From positions 1 through 12,972 of the forward strand of contig JAYEJT010000088.1 in the NCBI GenBank assembly GCA_034660675.1: DNA of 12,972 nt, written 5' to 3'. The DNA comes from CG03 sp034660675 (lineage in GTDB: Bacteria > CG03). The position numbers were made by a program, and so were the translations under genes. Each line of letters opens with the position of its first letter. Within the stretch, counting starts at the first letter, position 1. The notes beneath the pieces are model-generated. The model did no database searches and was not told the origin of the DNA. It saw only the letters and a program-made list of their open reading frames with translations. Of the stretch, positions 6,005 to 12,971 are shown in pieces.

Positions 6005-7091
6005 TTTACACAAAAAAAACCTCCGGAAGCTTTTGGTAGATCTTGTCAATATCCGGTCGGATAAAAAAAATACGGGCATGACGGTTTTTCTGAAAAAAGC
6101 TCTCAGGCAGAACGGATGGAAAAACATAAAAGATTCAGTGGGAAATGTCTGGGGGAAAATAGGTTCGGGGAAAACAAAACTCCTCTGTGACATCCATTCT
6201 GACACGATACCCGCAGAAAAGACCGGGTGGTATACCGACCCATTCACCGCAAAAATTAAAAAAGGCTGTTTATACGGCCGCGGATCCGTGGATGATAAGG
6301 GGCCTCTTGCCGCCGCTATTTTTTCCGGAAATTTTATCAGGGCTTCCAAAAATCACAGCGTTTATCTGCTGGCATCCGACAGAGAGGAAACTGCCGAAGG
6401 CTACGGGTGCAGGGCATTTCTCCGTAAAGAAAAAAAGAAACCGGATTTTGTTCTTATATCCGAACCCTCAAACATGCACCTTATTTTCGGGCAGCGGGGC
6501 CGGGTGGAAATCACTCTCACCGCTATGGGAATTCCCGCGCACGGCTCCATGCCGGAAAGGGGGAAAAATGCCATTCTGCTGATGAACGAGACACTAAGTG
6601 CGCTAAGAAAACTAAAATTTACAGCAACGCCTCCTTTTACGGCCACAACAGTAACTCCCACTGTAATAAAAAGCGCGGGAGAAGGAAAAAATGTTTTACC
6701 CTTGAGCTGCAAAGTTCTGCTGGACATAAGAATGAATCACAAAGAAAGCGTGGGCTCGCTAATCAAACTGCTGAAAAAAAATCTCCCCCGCGGAATAGAA
6801 ATAAAAGCCGGCGGATTTTGCCCCGCATGGCTTCTTAAGGATGAGAATTTCGCTATTGCCGCCAAAAAAACATTCGCGGAAGCTTACGGGAAACCTCCTG
6901 TTCCCGCTTACTGGACTTTCTGCACAAACGGTTCATCCTACGCGGCAATGGGCATTCCGGTGATAGGCTTTGGCCCCGGAAAACCCGAAATGTGCCATAA
7001 GAAAAATGAGAACATAAGTTTGGCAGATGTGGAGCGGGCCGTTGATTTTTTTAAACTACTGCCGCGTCACCTAACTGACCGCGAACAATGA
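5994..7091 (+). CDS. M20-family metallopeptidase/deacylase (ArgE/DapE/YgeY-like)
   Basis: Two-zinc amidohydrolase of 365 residues that would cleave a small peptide, an N-acyl amino acid or a similar amide in the cytoplasm. Ligands and catalytic residues are complete: H68 and D70 (CDIHSDT), D100/D101 (GRGSVDDKG), the base and ligand pair E131-E132 (REETAEG), E157 (SEPS) and H335 (EMCHKKNE). The lid or dimerisation domain has the usual AHGSMPERGKNA at about 182-193. The wording of GWYTDPF...YGRGSVDDKG recalls the YgeY/HydM and ArgE/DapE branches; substrate cannot be assigned. I chose ATG 5994 (GGAA 9 bases upstream, 11-base overlap with the previous gene) over TTG 5970. Its TGA overlaps the next ATG (ATGA), which indicates coupled translation. 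No arginine or lysine pathway genes are adjacent. Confidence 0.9.
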   Translation: MLSNLHKKNLRKLLVDLVNIRSDKKNTGMTVFLKKALRQNGWKNIKDSVGNVWGKIGSGKTKLLCDIHSDTIPAEKTGWYTDPFTAKIKKGCLYGRGSVDDKGPLAAAIFSGNFIRASKNHSVYLLASDREETAEGYGCRAFLRKEKKKPDFVLISEPSNMHLIFGQRGRVEITLTAMGIPAHGSMPERGKNAILLMNETLSALRKLKFTATPPFTATTVTPTVIKSAGEGKNVLPLSCKVLLDIRMNHKESVGSLIKLLKKNLPRGIEIKAGGFCPAWLLKDENFAIAAKKTFAEAYGKPPVPAYWTFCTNGSSYAAMGIPVIGFGPGKPEMCHKKNENISLADVERAVDFFKLLPRHLTDREQ

Positions 7092-8131
7092 TAAACAAAA
7101 AACTGCTGCTTCACTGTTTTTCAGCGGCGCTGCTGTTTTATACACCTGCGGCTTCCGCCGCAGCCGAACCACGCTACATCGCGAATCTACCCAATATACA
7201 CGAATACGAGCTCTTCTCCAACAACGGATGGACAGGCAACTGGTATGTGGGTTATGACCACAGCTGGATTGTAAAACTTCCCCCTGTAAAGGGAATCAAC
7301 AAGTTCAAAAAAGCTTTTATAGGCGTAAAACTCGGGCGCGCCAAAACAGCAAAACAGCTGGAGACCGCCCTTCAGACGGAAATAAACGCCCAAAAAGAAA
7401 AACTTGAGGGGGCATCCCCCGCGGAAAAAGAGAATCTGGTGTCTGAAATAGAATCGCTGAAAAAGAAAAAAGAATCAGCCGCTATCGCGTCGGTGTGCAT
7501 CTCTGTTTCGGAAAATTCCGATTTTTCGGACAACAAAAAGTATATTGCTGCCCAAAACAGCGAAATCCCGCTTGATGGCGACCACAACGAAGCTCTGAAC
7601 AATATCGGATCAGCGCAATGGTTCTGGAAAGAGGTGCCGCTATCGTCTATCTCAGAGAATAAAAACAATTTTGTGGCAGTTTGGTCAGAAAATGCTCTTT
7701 TTACGTCAGCGTCTTACGCCCCTGTGATTGCGGCGGGCTGGTCAGAAAAAAACAAATATGCCTATCTTTCCACGGACAATTTCGGGAAAGCCCCGAAAAA
7801 TCTTGAAAAAAAAATAAGTTTTTTCACACCGGGTCTCTGCATAAAACTTGTTCCCGAAAACAACGAAAAATTGAAACTCAAAATAAAAAAAGCCGGTATA
7901 AATGAAGGCACCCTCAGGGTTTGCGCTGCCGTGGAGGGTATTCCCGAAAGACTTCGCTTGCGGGTTTTCCGCGGGAAAGAAGAAATTCAAACAGGATACG
8001 GCATTTCCTCTCCGCCGTGGTGTCTCACATTATATAAAATTAAAAAAGGCAGATACAGTTTTTATCTTGAAGCGGAAGATTATTTCGGCAACAACGCGAA
8101 AAGCGCGAAAAAAACTTTCACTGTAGAGTAA
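7088..8131 (+). CDS. Secreted protein of unknown function with a central coiled coil
   Basis: Not recognised. The 347-residue product starts with a signal peptide: MINKK, then a hydrophobic stretch to about 18, with an ASA-type signal peptidase I site near residue 24. It should be exported to the periplasm or beyond. There is no lipobox. A tryptophan/tyrosine-rich section follows (about 47-62, NGWTGNWYVGYDHSW). Residues about 86-130 are rich in Glu, Lys, Gln and Leu with heptad-like spacing and probably form a helical hairpin inserted between beta-rich parts. The end (about 255-347) looks like one or two beta-sandwich domains, finishing with EAEDYFGNNAKSAKKTFTVE in the style of Ig-like folds. 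The ATG overlaps the M20 stop (ATGA) and has no Shine-Dalgarno site, so translation is probably coupled. Gene reality is well supported; function is unknown. Confidence 0.8.
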   Translation: MINKKLLLHCFSAALLFYTPAASAAAEPRYIANLPNIHEYELFSNNGWTGNWYVGYDHSWIVKLPPVKGINKFKKAFIGVKLGRAKTAKQLETALQTEINAQKEKLEGASPAEKENLVSEIESLKKKKESAAIASVCISVSENSDFSDNKKYIAAQNSEIPLDGDHNEALNNIGSAQWFWKEVPLSSISENKNNFVAVWSENALFTSASYAPVIAAGWSEKNKYAYLSTDNFGKAPKNLEKKISFFTPGLCIKLVPENNEKLKLKIKKAGINEGTLRVCAAVEGIPERLRLRVFRGKEEIQTGYGISSPPWCLTLYKIKKGRYSFYLEAEDYFGNNAKSAKKTFTVE

Positions 8132-8174
8132 TCCGGCGGTCGGTTTAGCAAAGCTCCCCAGACAGGATGACAAA

Positions 8175-8300
8175 ATGGAACAGATCGGAATTATCGGGGC
8201 GATGACGGTTGTCAACATTGTGATGAATTTGGTGATCCTCATATTGTGCGTTTTTATTTTCGTGAAAGTCCGGACACTTCGCACATTTCTGGGGAAATAA
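8175..8300 (+). CDS. Small single-span membrane protein, 41 aa
   Basis: Short open frame coding for 41 residues. ATG 8175 has AGGA (8164-8167) 7 bases upstream, and the frame closes with TAA at 8298-8300. Residues 1-30 are almost wholly hydrophobic apart from E2, Q3 and two Asn (MEQIGIIGAM, then NLVILILCVFIFV). The tail KVRTLRTFLGK carries four or more positive charges and no acidic residue. By the positive-inside rule this is one transmembrane helix with a cytoplasmic C-terminus. It lies 43 bases after the secreted-protein gene and 95 bases before the M23 gene, so it could be the last gene of the 5081-8300 run. No family recognised. The ribosome site, the charge pattern and the clean hydrophobic span make chance unlikely. 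Confidence 0.65.
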   Translation: MEQIGIIGAMTVVNIVMNLVILILCVFIFVKVRTLRTFLGK

Positions 8301-8357
8301 CAGCAAATATAATTAATAACGCTAACAGGTCGCAAAGGCAGCGGCCCTAGCGCTACA

Positions 8358-8387
8358 TTGACAAACTCAACAGACAGATAGTATAAT
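8358..8387 (+). promoter_or_regulatory. Consensus sigma70-type promoter giving a leaderless mRNA for the M23 gene
   Basis: A perfect TTGACA (8358-8363), an 18-base spacer, and a perfect TATAAT (8382-8387). A start about 7 bases after the -10 falls at 8394-8396, which is the ATG itself (8396). No Shine-Dalgarno sequence precedes that ATG. This is the best -35/-10 pair in the window. Confidence 0.8.
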
Positions 8388-8395
8388 TATCTCTT

Positions 8396-9325
8396 ATGAG
8401 TAGAAAAACCGCCAAGCATTACCATGTGCCCAAAAAGCAGCTCACCATTATGCTTTTGCCGCACGGAGGCCGGGTAGGAACACAGCTCACGATATCCTAT
8501 CTGTCGCTGTTTCTCGGTTGCGTGCTGTGGTTCGGCATAACAGCCACTGCAGCTTATTTCATCAGTGAACGCATCAGCCTGCATGAAACACAGATGGCAA
8601 ATGCTGATCTAAAAAACAAGGTTGTCAGCTTTAGTAAACAATTAAATAATTCTCTTGAACTTATTGCCGCTACGTCGGAATTGAACACCAGACTGCGCGG
8701 AATACTCTCTCTGGGGAAAAAATCAAAAATCATAGAATACTCCGCTGCGGGCGGGCCGTCAAAACTTGAAAATCTTCAGCTGTCTAAAATACTTTTTGAA
8801 ACATCGCCTGTTGAATCCGAAAAACTGCTTGTGATGAATGTGAAAGAAATGTTAGCGGAAAGCTGGCAAGCCAAAATTGATTTTCGCGAAATTTCAAAAT
8901 ATCTGAATGAGAAAAGAGTGATTGCCCGGTCCACTCCGGCAATCTGGCCGACAATTGGCAGGGTGACAAGCCCCTTCGGGATGAGGGCATCCCCCTTTAC
9001 CGGACGCAGCCAGTTTCACAGCGGTATGGACATAGCAAATGTAAAGAATACCCCGCTACGGGCGACAGCGGACGGCAGGGTGGTTTTCGCCGGCTGGGCC
9101 GGCAATCTCGGCAAGACCGTTGTCATTTCCCACCGCATGGGCTACACAACATATTACGGGCACTGTAATAAAGTCTATGTCAAACAGCGGGATAAAATTC
9201 AAAGGGGACAGATAATCGCAAGCATAGGCCACACCGGTCACTCAACTGGGTATCATGTCCATTATGAAGTAAAAAGATACGGGAAATCGCTTAATCCCAT
9301 GTATTTTGTGAACAGGAGTTTTTAA
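8396..9325 (+). CDS. M23 (LytM/lysostaphin-type) peptidoglycan endopeptidase, membrane-anchored
   Basis: Zinc endopeptidase that cuts peptide cross-links in the periplasmic cell wall. Of the 309 residues, about 1-30 are a basic cytoplasmic tail (HVPKKQLTIMLLPHGG, as in many M23 proteins of this type). About 31-55 is a transmembrane helix, and 60-105 and 120-175 are largely helical, probably a coiled coil. The M23 domain spans about 183-305. Zinc ligands and catalytic residues are visible: H208 and D212 (FHSGMDIA), H256 (YYGHCNK), and H287 and H289 (YHVHYEV), so the enzyme should be active. The start has no ribosome site and sits at the predicted transcription start. TAA is followed at once by the bactofilin ATG. 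M23 peptidases beside bactofilins are a recurrent pair that controls cell curvature or shape. Confidence 0.95.
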   Translation: MSRKTAKHYHVPKKQLTIMLLPHGGRVGTQLTISYLSLFLGCVLWFGITATAAYFISERISLHETQMANADLKNKVVSFSKQLNNSLELIAATSELNTRLRGILSLGKKSKIIEYSAAGGPSKLENLQLSKILFETSPVESEKLLVMNVKEMLAESWQAKIDFREISKYLNEKRVIARSTPAIWPTIGRVTSPFGMRASPFTGRSQFHSGMDIANVKNTPLRATADGRVVFAGWAGNLGKTVVISHRMGYTTYYGHCNKVYVKQRDKIQRGQIIASIGHTGHSTGYHVHYEVKRYGKSLNPMYFVNRSF

Positions 9326-9709
9326 ATGTTTGGTTCAAAAAAATTCGAAAAACAAATCGGTCGTATTGAAACTGTTATCGGACACGAAAGTGTGATAACC
9401 GGTACTGTTTCCACAAAAGGCTCACTCAAAATTGACGGCCTTGTCAACGGGGGAATAGAACAGGCGGACGCTGTTATCGTTGGGGACACCGGCAAAATAG
9501 TGGGCGATGTTACCGCTCAGACGGTTATTGTCAACGGTGAAGTGGAGGGGAATATCCACTCCTATATATCCATAGAATTGATGGAAGACAGCAAAATAAA
9601 AGGTGATATAAAAACCTCACAGATATCCATAAACGAGGGGGCTTTTTTTGAAGGGAATGTTACCATGGAAAAAAACCCGGTTCGCCCCGAAATAGAAACA
9701 GACGCTTAA
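9326..9709 (+). CDS. Bactofilin (DUF583 cytoskeletal polymer)
   Basis: Small cytoskeletal protein of 127 residues that polymerises without nucleotide and scaffolds cell-wall enzymes at the inner membrane. The centre (about 17-115) is the bactofilin right-handed beta-helix, seen as repeats with regularly spaced Gly and Val/Ile: ITGTVSTKGSLKIDGLVNG, then IVGDVTAQTVIVNGEVEGN, then IKGDIKTSQISINEGAFFEGNV. Short unstructured ends flank it (MFGSKKFEKQ at the N-terminus, a Pro/Glu-rich C-terminus), which is normal for the family. AGGAG (9314-9318) lies 7 bases before the ATG, inside the end of the M23 gene. The ATG directly follows that gene's stop, so both are made from one mRNA. Its TAA shares bases with the stop of the opposing lipoprotein gene. 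Confidence 0.96.
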   Translation: MFGSKKFEKQIGRIETVIGHESVITGTVSTKGSLKIDGLVNGGIEQADAVIVGDTGKIVGDVTAQTVIVNGEVEGNIHSYISIELMEDSKIKGDIKTSQISINEGAFFEGNVTMEKNPVRPEIETDA

Positions 9710-10299
9710 TCAAGATAAAGGAGCGCTTTAGCGGTTTCTTCTCTCACGGCCGGATTATCAGTTTTCAAAAACAGTTTTTTCAGACTTGACCTGGCTTTCA
9801 TTTCACGCAGCGATTTAACAGCGCGTACCCGCAGTTTATCCTTTTCGCCGTTGCCTGAAGCAATCAGAAAAAGCATTTCAGCAAATTTTTCATCATTCAG
9901 GTAACCCGCCATATCCACGCACCAATAGCGGAATTTCCAGTAATAAGCCCCTCCATTTCTGCCGTTCCACAAATTTTTACATGCAATAGCATCAGCAATA
10001 AAAGGAGCGGCGGCTTTCGGTTCTTCCAGCAAGACAACGGCCTCTTTAAGCGTGCTTATCCCCAGACTTTCCAAAGACCCCCCGGACGCGGATTTTTGCC
10101 TCACTTTTTCCAGCGCGTCTATAACGCCCCTTTTTTTATGGGGAGGAATTTTGTGTTTTTTTTCCGACCAGTAATCGGGTATAACGGAACCGCGCAAAAT
10201 TAACTTCTTTCCCGGAACCGAACAACCCGCCATTAAAATAAAAAATAACAGTACCGGAACAAAGCGCGCTATAATACGGTAAATTTGATTTTCTGTCAT
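9706..10299 (-). CDS. Predicted lipoprotein with HEAT-like helical repeats
   Basis: Not assignable to a named family. The start chosen is ATG 10299, because it gives a clean lipoprotein signal: a charged n-region, hydrophobic ARFVPVLLFFI, and lipobox LMAGC with C26. A longer frame from 10407 would add 36 residues over the opposing gene's start. The 197-residue product should be attached to a membrane. Its last about 48 residues (VRAVKSLREM..., then NPAVREETAKALLYLD) look like HEAT-repeat helices, usually protein-binding. A middle segment is rich in Trp and Tyr (NGGAYYWKFRYWCVD). There is no Shine-Dalgarno site. AT-rich -10-like sequences lie only 11-21 bases before the ATG, so the mRNA may be nearly leaderless. 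It converges with bactofilin and diverges from the SurA-like gene. Confidence 0.75.
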   Translation of the reverse strand: MTENQIYRIIARFVPVLLFFILMAGCSVPGKKLILRGSVIPDYWSEKKHKIPPHKKRGVIDALEKVRQKSASGGSLESLGISTLKEAVVLLEEPKAAAPFIADAIACKNLWNGRNGGAYYWKFRYWCVDMAGYLNDEKFAEMLFLIASGNGEKDKLRVRAVKSLREMKARSSLKKLFLKTDNPAVREETAKALLYLD

Positions 10300-10312
10300 T
10301 TTATTGTAGAAT
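10285..10312 (+). promoter_or_regulatory. Weak promoter candidate for the SurA-like gene
   Basis: TTGATT (10285-10290), a 16-base spacer and TAGAAT (10307-10312) would start transcription near 10319, leaving a leader of about 48 bases with AGGAGG (10352-10357) 9 bases before ATG 10367. The -35 box overlaps the start of the divergent lipoprotein gene. The surroundings are very AT-rich, so other placements are possible. Confidence 0.35.
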
Positions 10313-10366
10313 ATATCATAAATTTTGAGAAAATAACATAAACTTTTTATCAGGAGGAATAAATTT

Positions 10367-11047
10367 ATGGAATTCGTGAGAAAACATGCCAAAACTATTC
10401 TCAGCATTATTGCCGCTGTTTTTATAGTGGGGCTTTTTTATATGAATTATCAGGCGCAGGGCCCGACAGCCGTGAAAGTGAATAAAAGCAAAATCAGTTA
10501 CGACGAATATCAAACATCTTTTTCGCGGCGACTTGACAGAGAACGTGACGAGAAAGATGACCCCCTGAGCGCGGAGGACACCAACCGCATAAAACAAAAC
10601 GTTCTTGCCCAAATGGTGCAGGACGAACTTATAAAGCAGCACGCCCGAAAATTCGGCGTGAAAGTGCCCGATGATATTATCGCTTCATCCATAATGTCAA
10701 TGAAGGCTTTTCAGCAGGACGGACAATTCAATGAGAACATTTATCAGCGGGTTTTGACCATGTATTATAAAATGTCCCGTTATGAGTTCGAGGAAAACCT
10801 GCGAGATTCCATCAAAAAACAATTCCTCAGGGATCTGACGCTTGCCGCGGCAAAAGTCTCTCCCATGGAGCTCGCCCTTACATTCAAAACATCTTTTCCC
10901 AAAGAAAATTTTGAAGAAAAAAGATCGGAATTTAAAAACACAATGATAAACGAAAAACGCTCTCTCATCTACTACGGCTGGATGAACGACATGATCAAAA
11001 ATTCCGAGATTACCAACAACCTTCCCAAACTGGAATCAAGAAGTTAA
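10367..11047 (+). CDS. SurA/PpiD-like membrane-anchored chaperone lacking the PPIase domain
   Basis: Predicted periplasmic chaperone held by one N-terminal membrane helix. The 226 residues begin with a basic n-region (MEFVRKHAKT), a transmembrane helix at about 10-26, and VKVNKSKISYDEYQ (36-49), the typical opening of SurA_N/PpiD domains. The helical SurA_N core follows to about 165, including AQMVQDELIKQHARKFGV and FQQDGQFNENIYQRVL (115-130). Where PpiD and SurA continue into a parvulin prolyl isomerase domain, this protein goes directly to FPKENFEEKRSEFKNTMINEKR (about 177-198), which resembles the closing helix that follows the isomerase domain in relatives. The catalytic domain therefore seems cleanly absent rather than cut off. 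The gene has a strong AGGAGG site. Likely role: holding unfolded envelope proteins. Start and family are fairly sure. Confidence 0.82.
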   Translation: MEFVRKHAKTILSIIAAVFIVGLFYMNYQAQGPTAVKVNKSKISYDEYQTSFSRRLDRERDEKDDPLSAEDTNRIKQNVLAQMVQDELIKQHARKFGVKVPDDIIASSIMSMKAFQQDGQFNENIYQRVLTMYYKMSRYEFEENLRDSIKKQFLRDLTLAAAKVSPMELALTFKTSFPKENFEEKRSEFKNTMINEKRSLIYYGWMNDMIKNSEITNNLPKLESRS

Positions 11048-11081
11048 CATTTTCCAAACCAGTACCTGTCAGTGGATGGTA

Positions 11082-12113
11082 TTAGCGAACAAGATGATTC
11101 CGGAATATCTCATTTGAGACAACTTCTCCATCCGGCGCGTAAATCATAAGCCCCATGCCGGCAGCATCAGCCTTGCCTATGGCTTTCCCGGTATCCATAA
11201 GCATAAAAGCGGTTGCATATATGTCCGCGTCCAGCGGTTCTTTGCAAATAACCGTCACCTGCTTTTTTTTCGATGATCGTCCCGTTGAGGGATTCACTAT
11301 GTGAGTATATTTTTTACCACCGTCAATGAAAAAATTTTCATAATCGCCGCTTGTCGCAACCGCGGCATTCGTCAAAAAAATGGTATACGTGAAACTTTTT
11401 TTTCCGGGTTTTCGCACACCTATGCGCCAGGGCTTGCCCGAATTTTCACCCATGGCCAGTATATCGCCGCCCGCATTTATGAGAGCATCGGTCACCCCGT
11501 TAGCATTAAGCGTGTCTGCTAATTTTTCCAGAAGATAGCCCTTCCCGCAACCACCGAAATTAAGCCTGGCACCGCCGGTTGTTATCAAATCTCCTTTTAT
11601 TTTTATCCTGGAAAAACCCACTTTGGAAAGAGCTTTTTTCAAAACAGCGGAGGGCACCGCGCGGCCTGATTTTTCAGAAACGGGAGAGAAACCGCCCACC
11701 TTCAAAACCGGTTCCACCGTGGGATCAAAAAGCCCGCCAGTCTCCCGGTGAGCGTTTTTTACGCGTTTTATCAAAGCGGCAAGTTCCGCGTTTCTTACAA
11801 AACCCCGACTGTTAAGTTCCTCTGTAACGCCCACTCTCACATTCAGCAGATTATCGCAGCGCTTTATCTCATCTTCCAGGGCACCGAAAATTTTATCATC
11901 TGCGCCGCCACTCAGACTTATGTCTATAAAAGTTCCGAAATAAAGGAAGCGTCTGGTTTTGATTCCCCGCGAACAGCCGGCAAATAAAACCAACGCCGTT
12001 AAAAAAAGGAAACAGCCTACAGGGGGTATTCTTAATTTACTCCGGGACCCAGCAGATTCCCCGGATTGTCCGTCTCCCTCTCTCATAATATTAAGGACAT
12101 CCCGCGCTTTCAT
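11082..12113 (-). CDS. apbE: FAD:protein FMN transferase (ApbE), predicted lipoprotein
   Basis: Transfers FMN from FAD onto a threonine of target proteins (classically Rnf/Nqr subunits) on the outer face of the cytoplasmic membrane. Of the 343 residues, C47 follows the lipobox LFAGC. ApbE signatures appear in order: YFGTFIDISL, FDPTVEPVL (129-137), LNFGGCGKGY (184-193), NAGGDILAMG (213-222), ATSGDYENFF (253-262), HIVNPSTGR (271-279) and DADIYATAF (295-303). The last holds the usual metal and catalytic positions, so it should be active. The n-region is unusually long (about 31 residues) before the hydrophobic stretch. ATG 12086 would shorten it by 9. Neither start has a Shine-Dalgarno site. 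ATG 12113 lies 3 bases after the upstream stop, so reinitiation is likely. No Rnf/Nqr target is in the window. Confidence 0.94.
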   Translation of the reverse strand: MKARDVLNIMREGDGQSGESAGSRSKLRIPPVGCFLFLTALVLFAGCSRGIKTRRFLYFGTFIDISLSGGADDKIFGALEDEIKRCDNLLNVRVGVTEELNSRGFVRNAELAALIKRVKNAHRETGGLFDPTVEPVLKVGGFSPVSEKSGRAVPSAVLKKALSKVGFSRIKIKGDLITTGGARLNFGGCGKGYLLEKLADTLNANGVTDALINAGGDILAMGENSGKPWRIGVRKPGKKSFTYTIFLTNAAVATSGDYENFFIDGGKKYTHIVNPSTGRSSKKKQVTVICKEPLDADIYATAFMLMDTGKAIGKADAAGMGLMIYAPDGEVVSNEIFRNHLVR

Positions 12114-12116
12114 CTT

Positions 12117-12971
12117 TTACAAAATTATGGGCAACACGGCGCCGCAGTTGGCACAGGAATTCCCGTCAAGGGCCTTTATCTCGGTGCGGTAACCCTCACG
12201 GCTTATAAGAAGCGTCTTGCAGGACGGGCAGTATGTTCCGGTTTGGCCGTTGACATTTCCCAGATAAACAAAATCAAGTTTTTTAATGGCCATGTCTCTT
12301 AATTTATTAAGAGTTTTTAAAGAAGTCGGGGGAGACTTGTGTTTATACGCCGGAAAATATCTTGAAATATGAAGAGGTATAGACGGAGAAAGAGACCATA
12401 TCCAGTCAATCATTTCAGCGAAATCAGTTTCGCTGTCATTTAATCCGGGAATCACGCAAAGCGTAAGTTCGATGTGCTTGGCAGCCCTGACAAACATCTC
12501 AACGCTGCGCATAACATCACCCAGGCTTCCGCCGCAGTATTTTTTATAAAGGTCCTGGCGGAAAAATTTTACATCAATGTTCGCCGCATCTATAAAAGGA
12601 AGGAGCGAAGCGAGCGGTTTTTCGTTTATGTAGCCATTGGTAACAAGCACATTTTTCAGCGCATGTTTGTGAAACAACTCCGCGCAGTCTCTGACAAATT
12701 CAAAATTAATAAGCGGCTCATTGTAAGTGTAGGCGATGCCGGCAGAATGATAAGTTTTGGCAAGAGAAAGAAGTCCGTCTATTTCTGTATCCCGCAATTG
12801 AATTTTATCCATCCCCGACTGGGATATGTCGTAATTCTGGCACCATGGACAGGTGAAATTGCAGCCCGCGCTGCCGATGGAGAGTATTTCTTTTCCCGGG
12901 CAAAAATTATACAGTGGTTTTTTTTCAATCGGATCCATGCTTATAGAAGAAAGTTTCCCGTAAGCCAGCGC
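12117..12971 (-). CDS. amrS: AmmeMemoRadiSam system radical SAM enzyme (5' end outside window)
   Basis: Radical S-adenosylmethionine enzyme of the AmmeMemoRadiSam group, usually found with AMMECR1 and MEMO-type proteins; its physiological reaction is not settled to my knowledge. The radical SAM cluster motif is CNFTCPWC (C26, C30 and C33 counted from the Met at 12938). TYNEPLINFEF and VTNGYINEKPL follow as in the family. The C-terminal end has two cysteine pairs, CPSC and CANC, suggesting a zinc ribbon or extra metal site. The Met at 12938 is internal: the frame stays open to the window edge and reads YGKLSSISMDPIEKKPLY, which matches the family sequence before that Met. The missing N-terminal part normally carries another cysteine-rich segment. 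It precedes apbE by 3 bases, in one operon. Confidence 0.9.
   Translation of the reverse strand, partial: ALAYGKLSSISMDPIEKKPLYNFCPGKEILSIGSAGCNFTCPWCQNYDISQSGMDKIQLRDTEIDGLLSLAKTYHSAGIAYTYNEPLINFEFVRDCAELFHKHALKNVLVTNGYINEKPLASLLPFIDAANIDVKFFRQDLYKKYCGGSLGDVMRSVEMFVRAAKHIELTLCVIPGLNDSETDFAEMIDWIWSLSPSIPLHISRYFPAYKHKSPPTSLKTLNKLRDMAIKKLDFVYLGNVNGQTGTYCPSCKTLLISREGYRTEIKALDGNSCANCGAVLPIIL

Noticed and set aside
10300..10407. Longer start for the HEAT-like lipoprotein
   Set aside because: It would bury the lipoprotein signal 36 residues inside the protein and overlap the start of the divergent gene. ATG 10299 gives a normal signal peptide.
12936..12938. ATG 12938 as the real start of the radical SAM gene
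   Set aside because: Upstream in-frame residues continue the family sequence (YGKLSSIS before MDPIEKKP) to the window edge, so the Met is internal.
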